Shown: positions 35,130 to 44,589, counted from the stretch's first letter. The stretch is DNA of 64,000 nt from Deefgea chitinilytica (GCF_016881405.1 NZ_WOFE01000009.1:41769-105768); one strand, 5' to 3'. Notes: generated from the sequence alone by a model not told the origin. Numbers and translations: made by a program.

Positions 35130-35330
35130 GGCGGTTTTGTTTTATGCGGCTGCGCCGCGTGCATTTTAGGGCGCGGGCTGCGCGCGGCAGGTTCATTTCT
35201 TTTGCTTCTCCAAAAGAAACGAACCAAAGAAAATGAGCCCCGGGCGCGCATCGGTCCCCGATGCCCTCGATTGTCGCGAGCCTAGGTCTCGCTCCGCACT
35301 CGGTGCGCTTGGACGGGATTTTAAAACCAA
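35130..35330 (+). repeat. Dispersed ~200-bp repeat, copy 3
   Basis: Begins with GGTTTTGTTTTATGCGG and the hairpin GCGGCTGCGCCGCG as in copy 1, then TTCATTTCTTTTGCTTCTCC with AAAAGAAACGAACCAAAG, GCCCCGGGCGCGC, and ends ACTCGGTGCGCTTGGACGG plus GATTTTAAA as in copy 2. Frames across it give Arg/Pro-rich peptides only. The remaining DNA up to 35511 contains no gene I can support. Confidence 0.65.
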
Positions 35331-35511
35331 AACGCCACCATTGGCGTGCTTGGTGTTGAGCTGCCGCAGGGCAATCAGCCTAGCACCGAATTAGAAGCCT
35401 ATAGCCCATTACTATGACCCCAGTAAAAACAATCAACTTCATCAATCAAATACGAACCATTATCATTTGCCTATCGAATCCATTTCCGCTGGCAACAGCC
35501 GAGGAGGCAAT

Positions 35512-35718
35512 ATGTTGAAGACCATTACTTTCGCGATTGTTCACTTTACCGTCGCATTCAGCGTGGCGTATTTGATTACCGGTAGTTTTGGCGTGGCGAG
35601 TGCGCTGGCCTTGATCGAGCCGCTGGTCAATACAGTGGCGTATTTCTTCCACGAAAAAGCGTGGGATGCGTATCGCGCCGCGCAGCAGCAGGCCACAAAC
35701 TTACTACATCTAAATTAA
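35512..35718 (+). CDS. DUF2061 family small membrane protein
   Basis: 68 residues: starts MLKTITFAIVHFTVAFSVAYL, then a second hydrophobic part ALALIEPLVNTVAYFFHEKAW, the hallmark of DUF2061. Two membrane segments, unknown role. GAGGAGG precedes the ATG at 35512; 15 open codons upstream carry no ribosome site. Confidence 0.88.
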   Translation: MLKTITFAIVHFTVAFSVAYLITGSFGVASALALIEPLVNTVAYFFHEKAWDAYRAAQQQATNLLHLN

Positions 35719-35778
35719 TTACGATGTATTGGCTTATAACCTTCACGAATTAAAGCATTTAAGCCAATACATCAAGTA

Positions 35779-36819
35779 TCAGGGCAACAACCGCTGCTGA
35801 AAATATCGGCTAATTTTCTGATTTACCAGCGCGGTTTCTTGCCGATCAAAGCCAATCGGATCGCCAACTAACTGGGCAACCAGCCCTTCCAGTGGAGAGC
35901 GAATGGGCGACAGCAGCGCGCCGTGGCCGCCAGTTTCAAAATCGTGCAATACCGTGCAAGTTTGACAAGCGCGAATAATCGGGTCGCTGTGAAATTGCGG
36001 ATGCAGCCAAACATCTTGCCGCGCCGTAATCAACGCGACGGGGATTTTGGGTTGCACTAATGAGTTCAAATCAAACACCACGCCATACGGTACGCCCGCC
36101 ACAATCGCAGTGATCCGCGGATCGGTGTGGCTTTGCCATTGCGCATCGTTAAAACGCCAGCGCAAAATGAATTTGACGATGGCGATTTTCAACCAATCCC
36201 ACATGCCACCATTCAATTGAAAAAAAGTCCCCGCGCAAGCATTAAAGTCATCGCGAATATGAGCGTTGCAGTGCTGCACCATTTTGGCGGGAGCCCAACG
36301 CCCGCCCGCCAAGGTGAGTGCCGTTAAACCGCCAGCCGAAATCCCATACATGCCGACTTGATCGAGCTTGAGCGTCGGCGCAAAGCGTGAGTCTTGCGCG
36401 ACCGCATCGATCGCGCTGGAGATTTCATGTGGGCGAGCTTTCCAACTCGGCGGCCCAGCGTCTTGGCCATTTTGATGGTTATCACCTCGATGATCGGGCA
36501 ACGCAACGACGAACCCCGCTTCAACCAAGCTACTCGCCAAATCAGCATAATCCCACGGCGAGCCGCCTGAGCCATGCGACATCACAATCAAGCGGCCATT
36601 GCCTTTGACTGGCGTTGCATTCGGTGACGCAAATACCGGCAGCCCGAGTTTATTCAGGCTGACGTTTTTACCCATCGCAGGATAAAACACCGTCACTGCG
36701 CCATGCTGGGGCGTGCTGGCAATTTCAGTCAAACCCGTTGCGGCGAAGAGCGGCGAAGCGAAAACCAAAATACACACAGCGTGAAATAACGCTTGAATTC
36801 GCCGATCTTGAAATCGCAT
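35779..36819 (-). CDS. Exported alpha/beta-hydrolase (dienelactone hydrolase / PAF-acetylhydrolase-like)
   Basis: 346 residues with a signal peptide (about 1-27, ends LFAA). Alpha/beta hydrolase core: oxyanion strand RLIVMSHGSGGSPWDY, a helix with LVEAGFVVALPDHRGD, the nucleophile elbow GISAGG (G-x-S-x-G), and a His near the C terminus in FETGGHGALLSP. Cysteines in the lid (HCNAH, NACAG, ACQTC) fit a periplasmic location. Ester or lactone substrate unknown. Confidence 0.85.
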   Translation of the reverse strand: MRFQDRRIQALFHAVCILVFASPLFAATGLTEIASTPQHGAVTVFYPAMGKNVSLNKLGLPVFASPNATPVKGNGRLIVMSHGSGGSPWDYADLASSLVEAGFVVALPDHRGDNHQNGQDAGPPSWKARPHEISSAIDAVAQDSRFAPTLKLDQVGMYGISAGGLTALTLAGGRWAPAKMVQHCNAHIRDDFNACAGTFFQLNGGMWDWLKIAIVKFILRWRFNDAQWQSHTDPRITAIVAGVPYGVVFDLNSLVQPKIPVALITARQDVWLHPQFHSDPIIRACQTCTVLHDFETGGHGALLSPIRSPLEGLVAQLVGDPIGFDRQETALVNQKISRYFQQRLLP

Positions 36820-37080
36820 ACATCAACTCGTCATATGAAAGTGAGGAAATAGAGACAGCCTACGCAGTGCAAATGAATTGACTGTGACGTAATACCGATT
36901 GTTTATTTAAACCAACAAACAGCTGCAACAGCAGCCGTCCTTGCCTATTCATTGCTTCGCAAATTAAATTACAACAAAGCCAAAAAACAGTAAGTTTTTG
37001 TCACGCCAAATTCATAAAATAAAAACCTTGCTGTAATAATCAGCTAGTAATTTAGCTCTTAAAACTCTGGAGAGAGAAAA

Positions 37081-37830
37081 ATGCTAGTTGAAAGTACAGC
37101 TTCAATTCATAAACATAAACGCACACTCACGGTATCGATTGCCAGCAATCCGGAAACCATTTTGGCGGCACAAGCGCTGCGTTATCAAGTGTTTGTCGAA
37201 GAAATGGGCGCACAAATCACCAGCAAAATTCCCGGCATCGACCAAGACTTGTTTGACCGCTACTGCGATCACCTCGTCGCGCACGACGAAGATACTGGCG
37301 AAGTTATCGGTACCTATCGGATTTTACCGCCGCACCAAGCTCAAAAAGTCGGTAGTTATTATTCGGATACCGAATTTAATCTGACTCGGCTGCAAAACAT
37401 TCGCCCGCAACTGGTAGAACTGGGTCGCACCTGCGTCCACCCGAAATACCGAAACGGCTCAACGATTGCACTATTGTGGTCGGGGATCGCCAATTACATT
37501 CAACAAAATGACTATCAATATTTAATTGGCTGCGCCAGCGTACCAGTCAACGACGGTGGTCATTTGGCAGTTAATCTGTATAAAAAACTCGCGTCTTCAG
37601 CACTAGCGCCAATTGAATGGCGGGTTTTTCCGAATAATCCACTGCCATTTTCAATGAACACCGTTGCGCAAAAAGTCGAAACCCCAGCGCTGATCAAAGG
37701 CTATCTGCGCGCAGGAGCGATGATTTGTGGCGAACCGGCGTGGGATCCGTACTTCAATTGTGCTGACTTTTTGATGCTACTACCAACCAAACAATTGGAT
37801 ATGCGTTACGCCAAGCATTTTAATCGATAA
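37081..37830 (+). CDS. olsB: GNAT-type N-acyltransferase, ornithine-lipid OlsB-like
   Basis: 249 residues. Resembles OlsB, which transfers 3-hydroxyacyl chains from ACP to ornithine to make lyso-ornithine lipid: ALRYQVFVEEMGAQ near the N terminus, HLVAHDEDTGEVIGTYRILPP, the ELGRTCVHPKYRNGSTIALLWSG core and a C-terminal PAWDPYFNCADFLMLL. The same fold occurs in other acyl-ACP N-acyltransferases, so the exact substrate is inferred. The second enzyme OlsA is not next to it. GGAGAGAG precedes the ATG. Role: phosphorus-free membrane lipids, often induced by phosphate shortage. Confidence 0.78.
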   Translation: MLVESTASIHKHKRTLTVSIASNPETILAAQALRYQVFVEEMGAQITSKIPGIDQDLFDRYCDHLVAHDEDTGEVIGTYRILPPHQAQKVGSYYSDTEFNLTRLQNIRPQLVELGRTCVHPKYRNGSTIALLWSGIANYIQQNDYQYLIGCASVPVNDGGHLAVNLYKKLASSALAPIEWRVFPNNPLPFSMNTVAQKVETPALIKGYLRAGAMICGEPAWDPYFNCADFLMLLPTKQLDMRYAKHFNR

Positions 37831-38048
37831 ACGCGCGCCTGCTTGCTCGGCATCTCGACCGAGCAAGCAGGTATCAACCTCAAAGCCAGAAAAATAAAAC
37901 TCTTTCAGGCAATACACACTAAAAATCTAAATTAGACCAGCAACAAAACCACATTCAATTCATCCATCCAACGCCCCACCGATGGAACAAATTAGACCAA
38001 GCCCAAGCAGACAGCGTACTATATCAACACTGATACTGAGGGTGAACG

Positions 38049-38414
38049 ATGAGTACGAAGTTAACAAAAGATGAAATGGCCGCACTAATTGAAGTGAGCC
38101 GTGGCCTGAAAAGCACCCGTTTAAGCCACGCGGTGTTTAAAAATGTCAAAACCCTCACCGGGCAAAAGCTGTGCGCTTACGAGCGTAAAACCGGCATTTT
38201 GCAAATTACCGATTTGGGCAAGCAAACCATTTTTATGGCGCTATGCATCGACGCGCTTCGACAACTCAAAGCCAATCCAACACTCAAAGTGAACGGTGAA
38301 GCGCTGGCGTTTTTGCTGCGCAAAGGCCACCTCGAGACGCGGGAAGGCGAAGTTGGGCATTTCATCACCACCAAAGGTGAAGAATCTCTCGCCGACATTG
38401 ATTCACAAAAATAA
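38049..38414 (+). CDS. Hypothetical small protein
   Basis: 121 residues, basic, helical with a possible winged-helix look (LTKDEMAALIEVSRGLK ... GQKLCAYERKTGILQITDLGKQTI). No signal peptide or membrane segment. It is followed after 40 bases by an SRPBCC gene in the same direction; a strong hairpin lies between them. No family recognised. Confidence 0.65.
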   Translation: MSTKLTKDEMAALIEVSRGLKSTRLSHAVFKNVKTLTGQKLCAYERKTGILQITDLGKQTIFMALCIDALRQLKANPTLKVNGEALAFLLRKGHLETREGEVGHFITTKGEESLADIDSQK

Positions 38415-38422
38415 TAGCCTAA

Positions 38423-38447
38423 ACTCCGTTGAGCCCTTCAACGGAGT
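38423..38447 (+). promoter_or_regulatory. Perfect hairpin covering the ribosome site of the SRPBCC gene
   Basis: Stem ACTCCGTTGA / TCAACGGAGT (10 bp, perfect) with loop GCCCT. The GGAG of the downstream gene (38443-38446) lies inside the right arm, so folding would hide it. No T run follows, so it is not a classical terminator. Confidence 0.55.
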
Positions 38448-38454
38448 ATCCACC

Positions 38455-38937
38455 ATGTGCGAACAAATCCCTCCCAGCGCCGTGTACGAGTTATCACTCG
38501 AGCGAATTATCGATGCGTCCCCTGAGCAACTCTACCGCGCTTGGACCGAGCCTGAGCTGCTCAAGCAATGGTTTTGCCCCAAACCGTGGGGCGTCGCCCA
38601 CGCGGAGCTGGATGTGCGCGCAGGCGGTAGCAATCTGGTCATCATGCAAAGCCCCGACGGCGACTTGTTTCCCAATCAAGGCGTTTATCTTGAAATCATC
38701 CCCAATCAAAAAATCGTCTTTACCGATGCCTATACGTCGGCGTGGGTTCCGTCAGCCAAGCCATTTATGACTGGCACGATTACCTTCACCGACCTAGGCA
38801 ACGGCCAAACACGCTATCACGCACAAGTGCTGCATTGGAATGAGTCGGACAAAGCCGAGCACGAAGCAATGGGATTTTATGAGGGTTGGGGCGCAGCGAC
38901 CGATCAGCTAATCGCACTTATCAAGCACAGCTCCTAA
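38455..38937 (+). CDS. SRPBCC (AHSA1/START-like) domain protein
   Basis: 160 residues with the typical AHSA1 pattern: LSLERIIDASPEQLYRAWTEPELLKQWFCPKPW at the N terminus, then antiparallel strands, FTDLGNGQTRYHA and a long C-terminal helix (HEAMGFYEGWGAATDQLIALI). Binds hydrophobic ligands in a deep pocket or acts as a chaperone co-factor; ligand unknown. Start at 38455 (MCEQIPPS) behind GGAG. Likely in one transcript with the gene at 38049. Confidence 0.88.
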   Translation: MCEQIPPSAVYELSLERIIDASPEQLYRAWTEPELLKQWFCPKPWGVAHAELDVRAGGSNLVIMQSPDGDLFPNQGVYLEIIPNQKIVFTDAYTSAWVPSAKPFMTGTITFTDLGNGQTRYHAQVLHWNESDKAEHEAMGFYEGWGAATDQLIALIKHSS

Positions 38938-39070
38938 ATAAAGCCAGCGCCATTTCACTGAATATTGAAATATGACAAAGAATTGAATCTTGGGCGAAAA
39001 CCTTACTTGTTGACGCCGATCGAAAGGCTATACTGAAATATCGTAGACTCGTTCGGCCTTGGAAGTTCAA

Positions 39071-40684
39071 ATGAAAATCGCCCACAAACTCATCGCGCTG
39101 ATTGCCTTAGCGGCCATCGCCATCGTGCTGCTAACGGCAGTGAACTACAGCAAATTTCAGGATGCGAAAGAACACTCAGCCACAGTCAGTGACGATGCAT
39201 TACCCTCCGTTGTTTTAATCAGTGAAATTAATTTAGCTTTTGCCAATGCCCGCCGTGAATTGCTCAATCATATTATTCAAGGAGAAGCCGCAAAGAAAAA
39301 AGAAGCCGAAGGAAGATTAAACGCTTTTTTAGCGCAACTTGAAGAAAAATTAAAAGCTTATGATCACTATGTATCTAGCCCTGAAGGTCAGCAAAATATC
39401 AGCGAACTCCGTAAAGAACTTGCTCAATGGGCAACCCTGAGCAAATTAGTCATTACCGCTTCGGAAATGAGCGACACCGAAGCTGCCGAAGCATTAGTTC
39501 GCAACCAAACTGCACCACAAGCCGCTAAAGTTGCCACGCAATTAGAAATTGCCACGAAGCGCAATGAAGCAGCATCAAATGAAGCGAAAAAAAATATTGC
39601 TAACTCCATTTCATCCGCGATCAGCTTATCTATCGGCATGGGTGTGATGTTAATGATTGCAATCGCAATTATTGGCATGCTGATTGCCCGCAGCATAATC
39701 AACCCGCTCAATTCCATGCGCCAGTTCGTCCTGCAATTGGGCAGCGACTATGATTTCACCCGGCGAATCACCGTCAGCAGCCGTGATGAGATCGGTGAAT
39801 CACTCGAAGCACTCAACGGACTGATCGCCACTTTGCAAGGCAGCTTGCAACAGCTTAACCGAATTGGCCGCGATGTCACTGGCTCAGCGACCGGTTTATC
39901 CAATGCCAGCAGCGAGCTCTCCGATGCCTCACAAAGCGTCAGCAATGCCGCCTCCAGTATGGCGGCAGGGGTTGAAGAAGTCACCGTCAGCATTAGCCAC
40001 GTGGCAGACCGCGCCGACGAATGCGATCGCACCGCGCGCGAAGCGGGGCAAATGGCCAGCACTGGCGGTGCCGTAATTGAAAGTACCATCACCAGCATCA
40101 ATCAAATTGCCGATGATGTGCGTGTGTCGGCACAGCAAATCGAATCACTCAAAGAACGAACTGCTAGCATTAATGCCGTGGTCAACGTCATTAAAGACAT
40201 TGCCGATCAAACTAATCTATTGGCTCTAAATGCGGCGATTGAAGCAGCGCGCGCGGGTGATTTAGGCCGTGGTTTTGCGGTGGTAGCCGATGAAGTGCGT
40301 AAACTCGCCGAGCGTACCGCAAGCTCTACACAAGAAATTATCGGTACCGTCAGCGCGATTCAAAATGAAGCCAATGCAACTGTGACGACGATGCAGCAAA
40401 CCGTACGCCAAGTCGACTTAGGCGTCGAACGCGCGCAAGAAGCCAGCGATGCCATTTCCAAAATTCGCCACAACGCTGATCAAGTCGTCGAACAAGTGAG
40501 CGAAATCACCGGCTCAATGCGCGAACAAAGTGCAGCTAGCGCGATGATGGCGCAGCAAGTAGAACAAGTGGCGCAAATGTCGGAAGAAAGCAGCTCAGTC
40601 GCGCAAAATACCGCCAGCGAAGGCGAGCGTTTACGTCAATTGAGCAAGGAGCTCGACTCGGCGATTTCACGCTATCGCGTTTGA
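39071..40684 (+). CDS. Methyl-accepting chemotaxis protein (four-helix-bundle sensor)
   Basis: 537 residues. TM1 at about 6-24, a helical periplasmic sensor of ~155 residues (4HB-like, with repeated Lys/Glu helices), TM2 at about 183-206, HAMP (about 207-260), and a cytoplasmic signalling domain with the invariant tip [35 protein letters not shown]. Signals to CheA/CheW. No C-terminal CheR-binding pentapeptide. Start at ATG 39071 with GGAAG five bases before; a TTG four codons earlier is less likely. Followed by a clear terminator. Confidence 0.93.
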   Translation: MKIAHKLIALIALAAIAIVLLTAVNYSKFQDAKEHSATVSDDALPSVVLISEINLAFANARRELLNHIIQGEAAKKKEAEGRLNAFLAQLEEKLKAYDHYVSSPEGQQNISELRKELAQWATLSKLVITASEMSDTEAAEALVRNQTAPQAAKVATQLEIATKRNEAASNEAKKNIANSISSAISLSIGMGVMLMIAIAIIGMLIARSIINPLNSMRQFVLQLGSDYDFTRRITVSSRDEIGESLEALNGLIATLQGSLQQLNRIGRDVTGSATGLSNASSELSDASQSVSNAASSMAAGVEEVTVSISHVADRADECDRTAREAGQMASTGGAVIESTITSINQIADDVRVSAQQIESLKERTASINAVVNVIKDIADQTNLLALNAAIEAARAGDLGRGFAVVADEVRKLAERTASSTQEIIGTVSAIQNEANATVTTMQQTVRQVDLGVERAQEASDAISKIRHNADQVVEQVSEITGSMREQSAASAMMAQQVEQVAQMSEESSSVAQNTASEGERLRQLSKELDSAISRYRV

Positions 40685-40705
40685 TCGCATTCGGTTGAGC
40701 CAATC

Positions 40706-40730
40706 AGGCCACAGTATGTGGCCTTTTTTA
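40706..40730 (+). terminator. Terminator of the chemoreceptor gene
   Basis: Stem AGGCCACA / TGTGGCCT with loop GTA and a T run, about 20 bases after the stop. Confidence 0.88.
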
Positions 40731-40815
40731 TGCGCTGCAACTGTGGCGTAAGCAGAGACGACATATGGCGCGAGCAAGCCTATGCACTGAGCGCCAATTC
40801 CAGTCCCAATCAAGC

Positions 40816-40847
40816 GGATTCTGAACTTGTCGACAAGTTCAGAATCC
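40816..40847. repeat. Perfect 32-bp palindrome
   Basis: Left half GGATTCTGAACTTGTC and right half GACAAGTTCAGAATCC are exact reverse complements without a loop. Lies in the spacer between the chemoreceptor terminator and the DUF1289 gene. Could be a protein-binding site or a mobile-element remnant. Confidence 0.9.
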
Positions 40848-40884
40848 AGTTCAATAGCGACTTCATCACTTACAGGCATTCACA

Positions 40885-41070
40885 ATGAGCGTCGCCTCAC
40901 CTTGTATTAATCAATGTCAACTCGATTCACGCCGTGAATATTGTCAGGGGTGCTTACGTACGCTAGACGAAATCCGAGCATGGTCGAGTAGCTCTGACCA
41001 AGAAAAACATGCCGTTTGGAAACGACTAGGTCGGCAACCGCATGAGCAGACGACCGTTCTCGTTGATTGA
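40885..41070 (+). CDS. DUF1289 family small protein
   Basis: 61 residues: SPCINQCQLD, then YCQGCLRTLDEIRAWSS, the four-cysteine DUF1289 signature, with the usual acidic/basic tail. Probably binds iron-sulfur or zinc; role unknown. AGG lies eight bases before the ATG. Confidence 0.88.
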   Translation: MSVASPCINQCQLDSRREYCQGCLRTLDEIRAWSSSSDQEKHAVWKRLGRQPHEQTTVLVD

Positions 41071-41280
41071 GCGCAACAAGCAAAACAGGTATCCGCCACT
41101 AACCCAGCAGATTAAATAGCTAGCCAGCAATACCCAAATGTCATTTATTTTTTTGTGCCTTATTGTGGCATTTCATACACCCAAACTGCCACTTGTAAGG
41201 ATTGATTGACAGTTATCCACCCTGACGACTAGGCTGAACCCATCTGCCAAAGAGCAGCCTAAAAAACTACACGAGGAGAC

Positions 41281-41296
41281 AGCCAGCTTGCTGGCT
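41281..41296 (+). promoter_or_regulatory. Small hairpin just before the polysaccharide lyase ribosome site
   Basis: AGCCAGC-TT-GCTGGCT, a 7-bp stem with a 2-base loop, ending three bases before GGAG of the gene at 41309. It may affect mRNA stability or translation. Confidence 0.4.
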
Positions 41297-41308
41297 GCAG
41301 GAGATTGT

Positions 41309-42829
41309 ATGTCGAAATGGAAAACTGTCAGCCTAATTGCGCTGAGTATGTTCGGAACACTGCAAGCCAATGCGGCGTGCCGCGGTGAATGGATTGAGGG
41401 TCCAACGTTTGCGGCGGGTGATACCGTCATTTATAAAACTGTCGTCTATACCGCACAAGTAACACACACCGCGTATGTCGGCGCCAACTGGAATCCTGCC
41501 ACGACCCCCACACTATGGAAAGTCGGTGGCAGCTGTAGCGGCGTTACGGCCACACCAACGCCAAGCACAGCCCCTACCCTAGCGCCAACCCCCACGGTCA
41601 AACCCAGCGCGACGCCAACCAGTACGCCTACGGCAACAATAGCACCGACCGCAACACCGCGGCCAACCGCCACGCCCACGCCCACGCCCACGCCCACGCC
41701 CACGCTCAACCCAACTCCGACACCAACTGCAACTGCAACAACGGCACCAACTCCGACGGTAACGCCAAGCATCGCACCAACGGTAGCCCCTACCGCGACC
41801 CCGGCACCGCTACCTAGTGGGGCACCAAGCCAAGTCGTATTACAAAATCGATTTGATCAATACGCAGTGGGAGTTTATCAAGCGCCCCAATTTAAAGCCG
41901 ACTGGGGTATTGAACCCGGTGAGTCGACTGGCGTGCCATCAGGGCGCTTAAGCATCGTCGCTGATACCGCCAATCCCGCCAATAAAGTACTGCGCGTCCG
42001 CTATTTAGCTGGCCAAGTAGGTGGCAATTCAGCAATGACCTTTGATGCGCCACTTGCTCTACCCGCTCAGTCGATGTTTCTGCAGTATAAAGTGCGCTTT
42101 GATCAGGCTTTTACTTGGGTCAAAGGCGGCAAATTGCCAGGACTCGGCGGCGGAGATACGCCTACGGGTTGCATCCAAAATGGGACATTCGATGGATTCA
42201 CCACACGATTAATGTGGCGTGAAAATGGTGTGGGCTTTCAGTACTACTATTTCCCTGGCAAAAAAGAAGAATGCGGCGATTATGCAGGCCTAGCACGACG
42301 CTTTGAAGCTGGCCGCTGGTACACCCTGACGCAACAAGTGGTGCTCAATGACATCGGACAAGCCAATGGTGAATTCCGCCAATGGATAGACGGTGAGTTA
42401 GTGCTTGAAAACAACGCGATGTTATTCAGAAACAGTGCCAATGTTAGCGTATCGGCAATCAAAATGGATACTTTCTTTGGTGGCAGCAGCAGCGATTGGG
42501 CGCCAGTAAATGATCAGTACGCCTATTTCGACGATTTCATCGTCAGCGCCGATTCACCGCTGGGTATGGTGGATACGCGTAGCACACCACCGAGCTATAA
42601 CCACCCGGTCGCAGGCTATTCACAATGGCAAGCCAGCAGTGTCTACCCCGCCAATAGCGTAGTGTATCGAGTTGACGCCAACGGACAATACCGTTACTTC
42701 CGGGCACGTGGCTATACCGCCAAAGGGATTGATCCATTACTCAATTCGATTTTAGAAGTGTATGTAGGGGTCTATTCGCCAATCCGGCTCGATACCGCGC
42801 AAAAATGGATCGAAATCGCCAAGCCTTAA
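41309..42829 (+). CDS. Secreted polysaccharide lyase (PL14-like) with CBM5/12 chitin-binding module
   Basis: 506 residues. Signal peptide about 1-22 (ends ANA), CBM5/12 at about 24-73, a Thr-Pro linker of ~95 residues (78-172), then a jelly-roll catalytic region (about 176-430) with [11 protein letters not shown] (272-282), [35 protein letters not shown] and the [17 protein letters not shown] closing strand typical of PL14 and related beta-jelly-roll lyases acting on alginate or glucuronan-type chains. A C-terminal module (about 445-506) with [14 protein letters not shown] resembles another chitin-binding unit. The first module is nearly the same as that of the chitinase at 6800. Start at 41309 with GGAG seven bases before. 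Confidence 0.82.
   Translation: MSKWKTVSLIALSMFGTLQANAACRGEWIEGPTFAAGDTVIYKTVVYTAQVTHTAYVGANWNPATTPTLWKVGGSCSGVTATPTPSTAPTLAPTPTVKPSATPTSTPTATIAPTATPRPTATPTPTPTPTPTLNPTPTPTATATTAPTPTVTPSIAPTVAPTATPAPLPSGAPSQVVLQNRFDQYAVGVYQAPQFKADWGIEPGESTGVPSGRLSIVADTANPANKVLRVRYLAGQVGGNSAMTFDAPLALPAQSMFLQYKVRFDQAFTWVKGGKLPGLGGGDTPTGCIQNGTFDGFTTRLMWRENGVGFQYYYFPGKKEECGDYAGLARRFEAGRWYTLTQQVVLNDIGQANGEFRQWIDGELVLENNAMLFRNSANVSVSAIKMDTFFGGSSSDWAPVNDQYAYFDDFIVSADSPLGMVDTRSTPPSYNHPVAGYSQWQASSVYPANSVVYRVDANGQYRYFRARGYTAKGIDPLLNSILEVYVGVYSPIRLDTAQKWIEIAKP
41671..41706 (+). repeat. Short hexanucleotide repeat in the Thr-Pro linker
   Basis: About five to six copies of CACGCC encode Thr-Pro dipeptides in the linker of the lyase. 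In-frame; copy number changes would only alter linker length. Confidence 0.7.
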
Positions 42830-42842
42830 ATCTTGCAGGCAC

Positions 42843-42872
42843 AAAAAAACCGCCAAATTGGCGGTTTTTTTT
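42843..42872. terminator. Bidirectional terminator between the lyase and ppiC
   Basis: Stem AAAACCGCC / GGCGGTTTT with loop AAATT and long A and T runs either side. Confidence 0.9.
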
Positions 42873-42888
42873 CGACTTCGGGGCGTAA

Positions 42889-43167
42889 TTAGCCGCGGCT
42901 CGTCACTACCAATAAATGATAACCAAATTGGGTTTTAACAGGGCCTTGTACTTCATTCAATGGTGCGCTAAACACCACTTTATCAAACTCCGGCACCATC
43001 ATGCCTGGGCCAAATGAACCCAAAGCCCCACCTTGTGCGGAAGATGGGCAGCTTGAATGCGCTTTTGCCACTGCTGCAAAATCAGCACCCGCCAAAATTT
43101 CTTGTTTTAACGCTTCACACTGCGCTTCTGTTTGTACCAATAAGTGACTGGCGGTAGCTTGAACCAT
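42889..43167 (-). CDS. ppiC: Peptidyl-prolyl cis-trans isomerase C (parvulin)
   Basis: 92 residues, a stand-alone cytoplasmic parvulin (E. coli PpiC has 93). Diagnostic: ASHLLVQTEAQCEALKQEI at the start, HSSCPSSAQGGALGSFGPGMMVPEFD in the middle and VKTQFGYHLLVVTSR at the end. Speeds proline isomerisation during folding. GGAG seven bases before the ATG. Confidence 0.95.
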   Translation of the reverse strand: MVQATASHLLVQTEAQCEALKQEILAGADFAAVAKAHSSCPSSAQGGALGSFGPGMMVPEFDKVVFSAPLNEVQGPVKTQFGYHLLVVTSRG

Positions 43168-43428
43168 GTTTTAACTCCTGCAATTGACTGTAATTGAACA
43201 TCAAAAATTCTCGTTATTCAGAAACCAGATGGCGCTGACGCGCGAAGTTTCAAGTTGCTGCGCTGTCAATTTGCGCATCTTGCTCAACACAGCACAGGAA
43301 ACTTAACAATCGACGACTAATTTATACGTAATAAAATTGCCACAAAATTTCACAACAAGTCAGTTTTGATTGAGTTTTTATACTCACCCATCAATAATGA
43401 AACACTTGTATAGCACAGGACTTTTAAA

Positions 43429-43950
43429 ATGAATTTGGAAGAGTTTTTTGAACATTTTTCCGTCGCCTATTCACAGCTAGACGTAGATGGCGTCACACAA
43501 CTCTTTGCAATGCCATTTTTCACCCTCATCAACGATGAGCGTACCGACTGGCCCGAAATGGCGCCGCTATATGAAACGACACAAATCTTGTTTAATTGGT
43601 ACGCAGCGCAAGGCTTTCACGACGCCCAATACAAAATTTTAAGCTTACTAGAAATTAGCAGCACACTCGGCACCGCCCAACTCGCTTGGCGCGTCATTCG
43701 CAACGATGGCACACCTTGGGAATACCGGACGAGTTATCACTTAAAACGAGTTAATAATGTATGGAAAATCTCTGGCGTCATTCAATTTGAAGAAGAAACC
43801 CCGAATGTAGCCAATCTAACCAGCCTCGCGAGCGATGCGCCTTTACTCGTCGTTGCTGAAGCAGCGTTGCGCAATCACATCGTGCGGCCTAATTTACCAA
43901 TAGCGACCCAAGAAGCAATCAAGCAAGAAACCGCTAAGTCTTTGATTTAA
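43429..43950 (+). CDS. NTF2/SnoaL-like fold protein, unknown function
   Basis: 173 residues. The pattern of an N-terminal helix pair (LEEFFEHFSVAYSQLDVDGVTQLFAMPFFTLI) and curved sheet (AQLAWRVIRNDGTPWEYRTSYHLKRVNNVWKISGVIQFEE) is that of the NTF2/SnoaL superfamily, followed by a ~45-residue tail. No signal peptide. Function unknown. Confidence 0.7.
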   Translation: MNLEEFFEHFSVAYSQLDVDGVTQLFAMPFFTLINDERTDWPEMAPLYETTQILFNWYAAQGFHDAQYKILSLLEISSTLGTAQLAWRVIRNDGTPWEYRTSYHLKRVNNVWKISGVIQFEEETPNVANLTSLASDAPLLVVAEAALRNHIVRPNLPIATQEAIKQETAKSLI

Positions 43951-43977
43951 ATCGCCCTGTTTATTATTTGCAACAAA

Positions 43978-44003
43978 ATGTAGTTTGATATTTTCAACTA
44001 CAT
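43978..44003. promoter_or_regulatory. Inverted repeat upstream of the gene at 44053
   Basis: Perfect 8-bp arms ATGTAGTT and AACTACAT, 10 bases apart, in AT-rich DNA 50 bases before the start. Possible operator. Confidence 0.35.
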
Positions 44004-44052
44004 TAGTTTTGGCTTATACATACTCCATGTACGAATGAAATCGAGTGGCATC

Positions 44053-44559
44053 ATGGAAAATGCGATTTATCATAAAACAGCACTGGGGCAACAAGAGATT
44101 ATCCAGCGCAGTGGCTTAATCGGGCAAAAAGAACGCCAAGTGCTATTTATGGTAGACGGCGCACGCCACAGCATGGCCCTAGCCGGGATGCTACCGAATA
44201 TCGATGTGCTAAGTATTTTACAAAAAATGCAGAGCCTCGGTTTGATTAGCGCCGTTTCACAAAGCAAGACCATAGATCAAATCCAATTTTCAGGGCCAAG
44301 CACGGTTGCACCTCAAATCGCGCAAGACTTAAAACAAAAACGTCAAATCGAAGCCGCCCGCCAAGTTATCCTCAAAGTCACTCAAGAATACCTGGGACAA
44401 AACTGGGAAGAACGACTTAGCGAACTACTCAGCACAGTACGACGCGCTGAAGATTTCGCCCCGATTGTTGAACAATGGGGTGTTGCGCTCAGGCGCTCTG
44501 GTTATCGCGGCGCAGCCGACGCAGGAGAGCGCGAAGTCAAGGCCGCGTTAAGCGACTAA
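44053..44559 (+). CDS. Hypothetical cytoplasmic protein
   Basis: 168 residues. The N-terminal ~75 residues (MENAIYHKTALGQQEI ... VLFMVDGARHSMALAGMLP ... LQKMQSLGLISAV) match a small domain I know as common in Neisseriales proteins of unknown function, with a winged-helix-like outline; the rest is helical and charged. An ATG six codons upstream (44035) is an alternative start. A clear terminator follows. Confidence 0.7.
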   Translation: MENAIYHKTALGQQEIIQRSGLIGQKERQVLFMVDGARHSMALAGMLPNIDVLSILQKMQSLGLISAVSQSKTIDQIQFSGPSTVAPQIAQDLKQKRQIEAARQVILKVTQEYLGQNWEERLSELLSTVRRAEDFAPIVEQWGVALRRSGYRGAADAGEREVKAALSD

Positions 44560-44564
44560 GTCCC

Positions 44565-44589
44565 AGAGCCGCCTGCGCGGCTCTTTTTT
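44565..44589 (+). terminator. Terminator of the gene at 44053-44559
   Basis: Stem AGAGCCGC / GCGGCTCT with loop CTGC and six T, directly after the stop. Confidence 0.9.

Noticed and set aside
35079..35285. Plus-strand frame over repeat copy 3
   Set aside because: Peptide is the direct translation of the repeat; no ribosome site or conservation signal visible.
35414..35518. 34-codon frame overlapping the DUF2061 start
   Set aside because: No ribosome site and no coding look; probably chance.
41446..41772. Gly/Val-rich minus-strand frame in the lyase linker
   Set aside because: Artefact of the Thr-Pro codon repeats read backwards.
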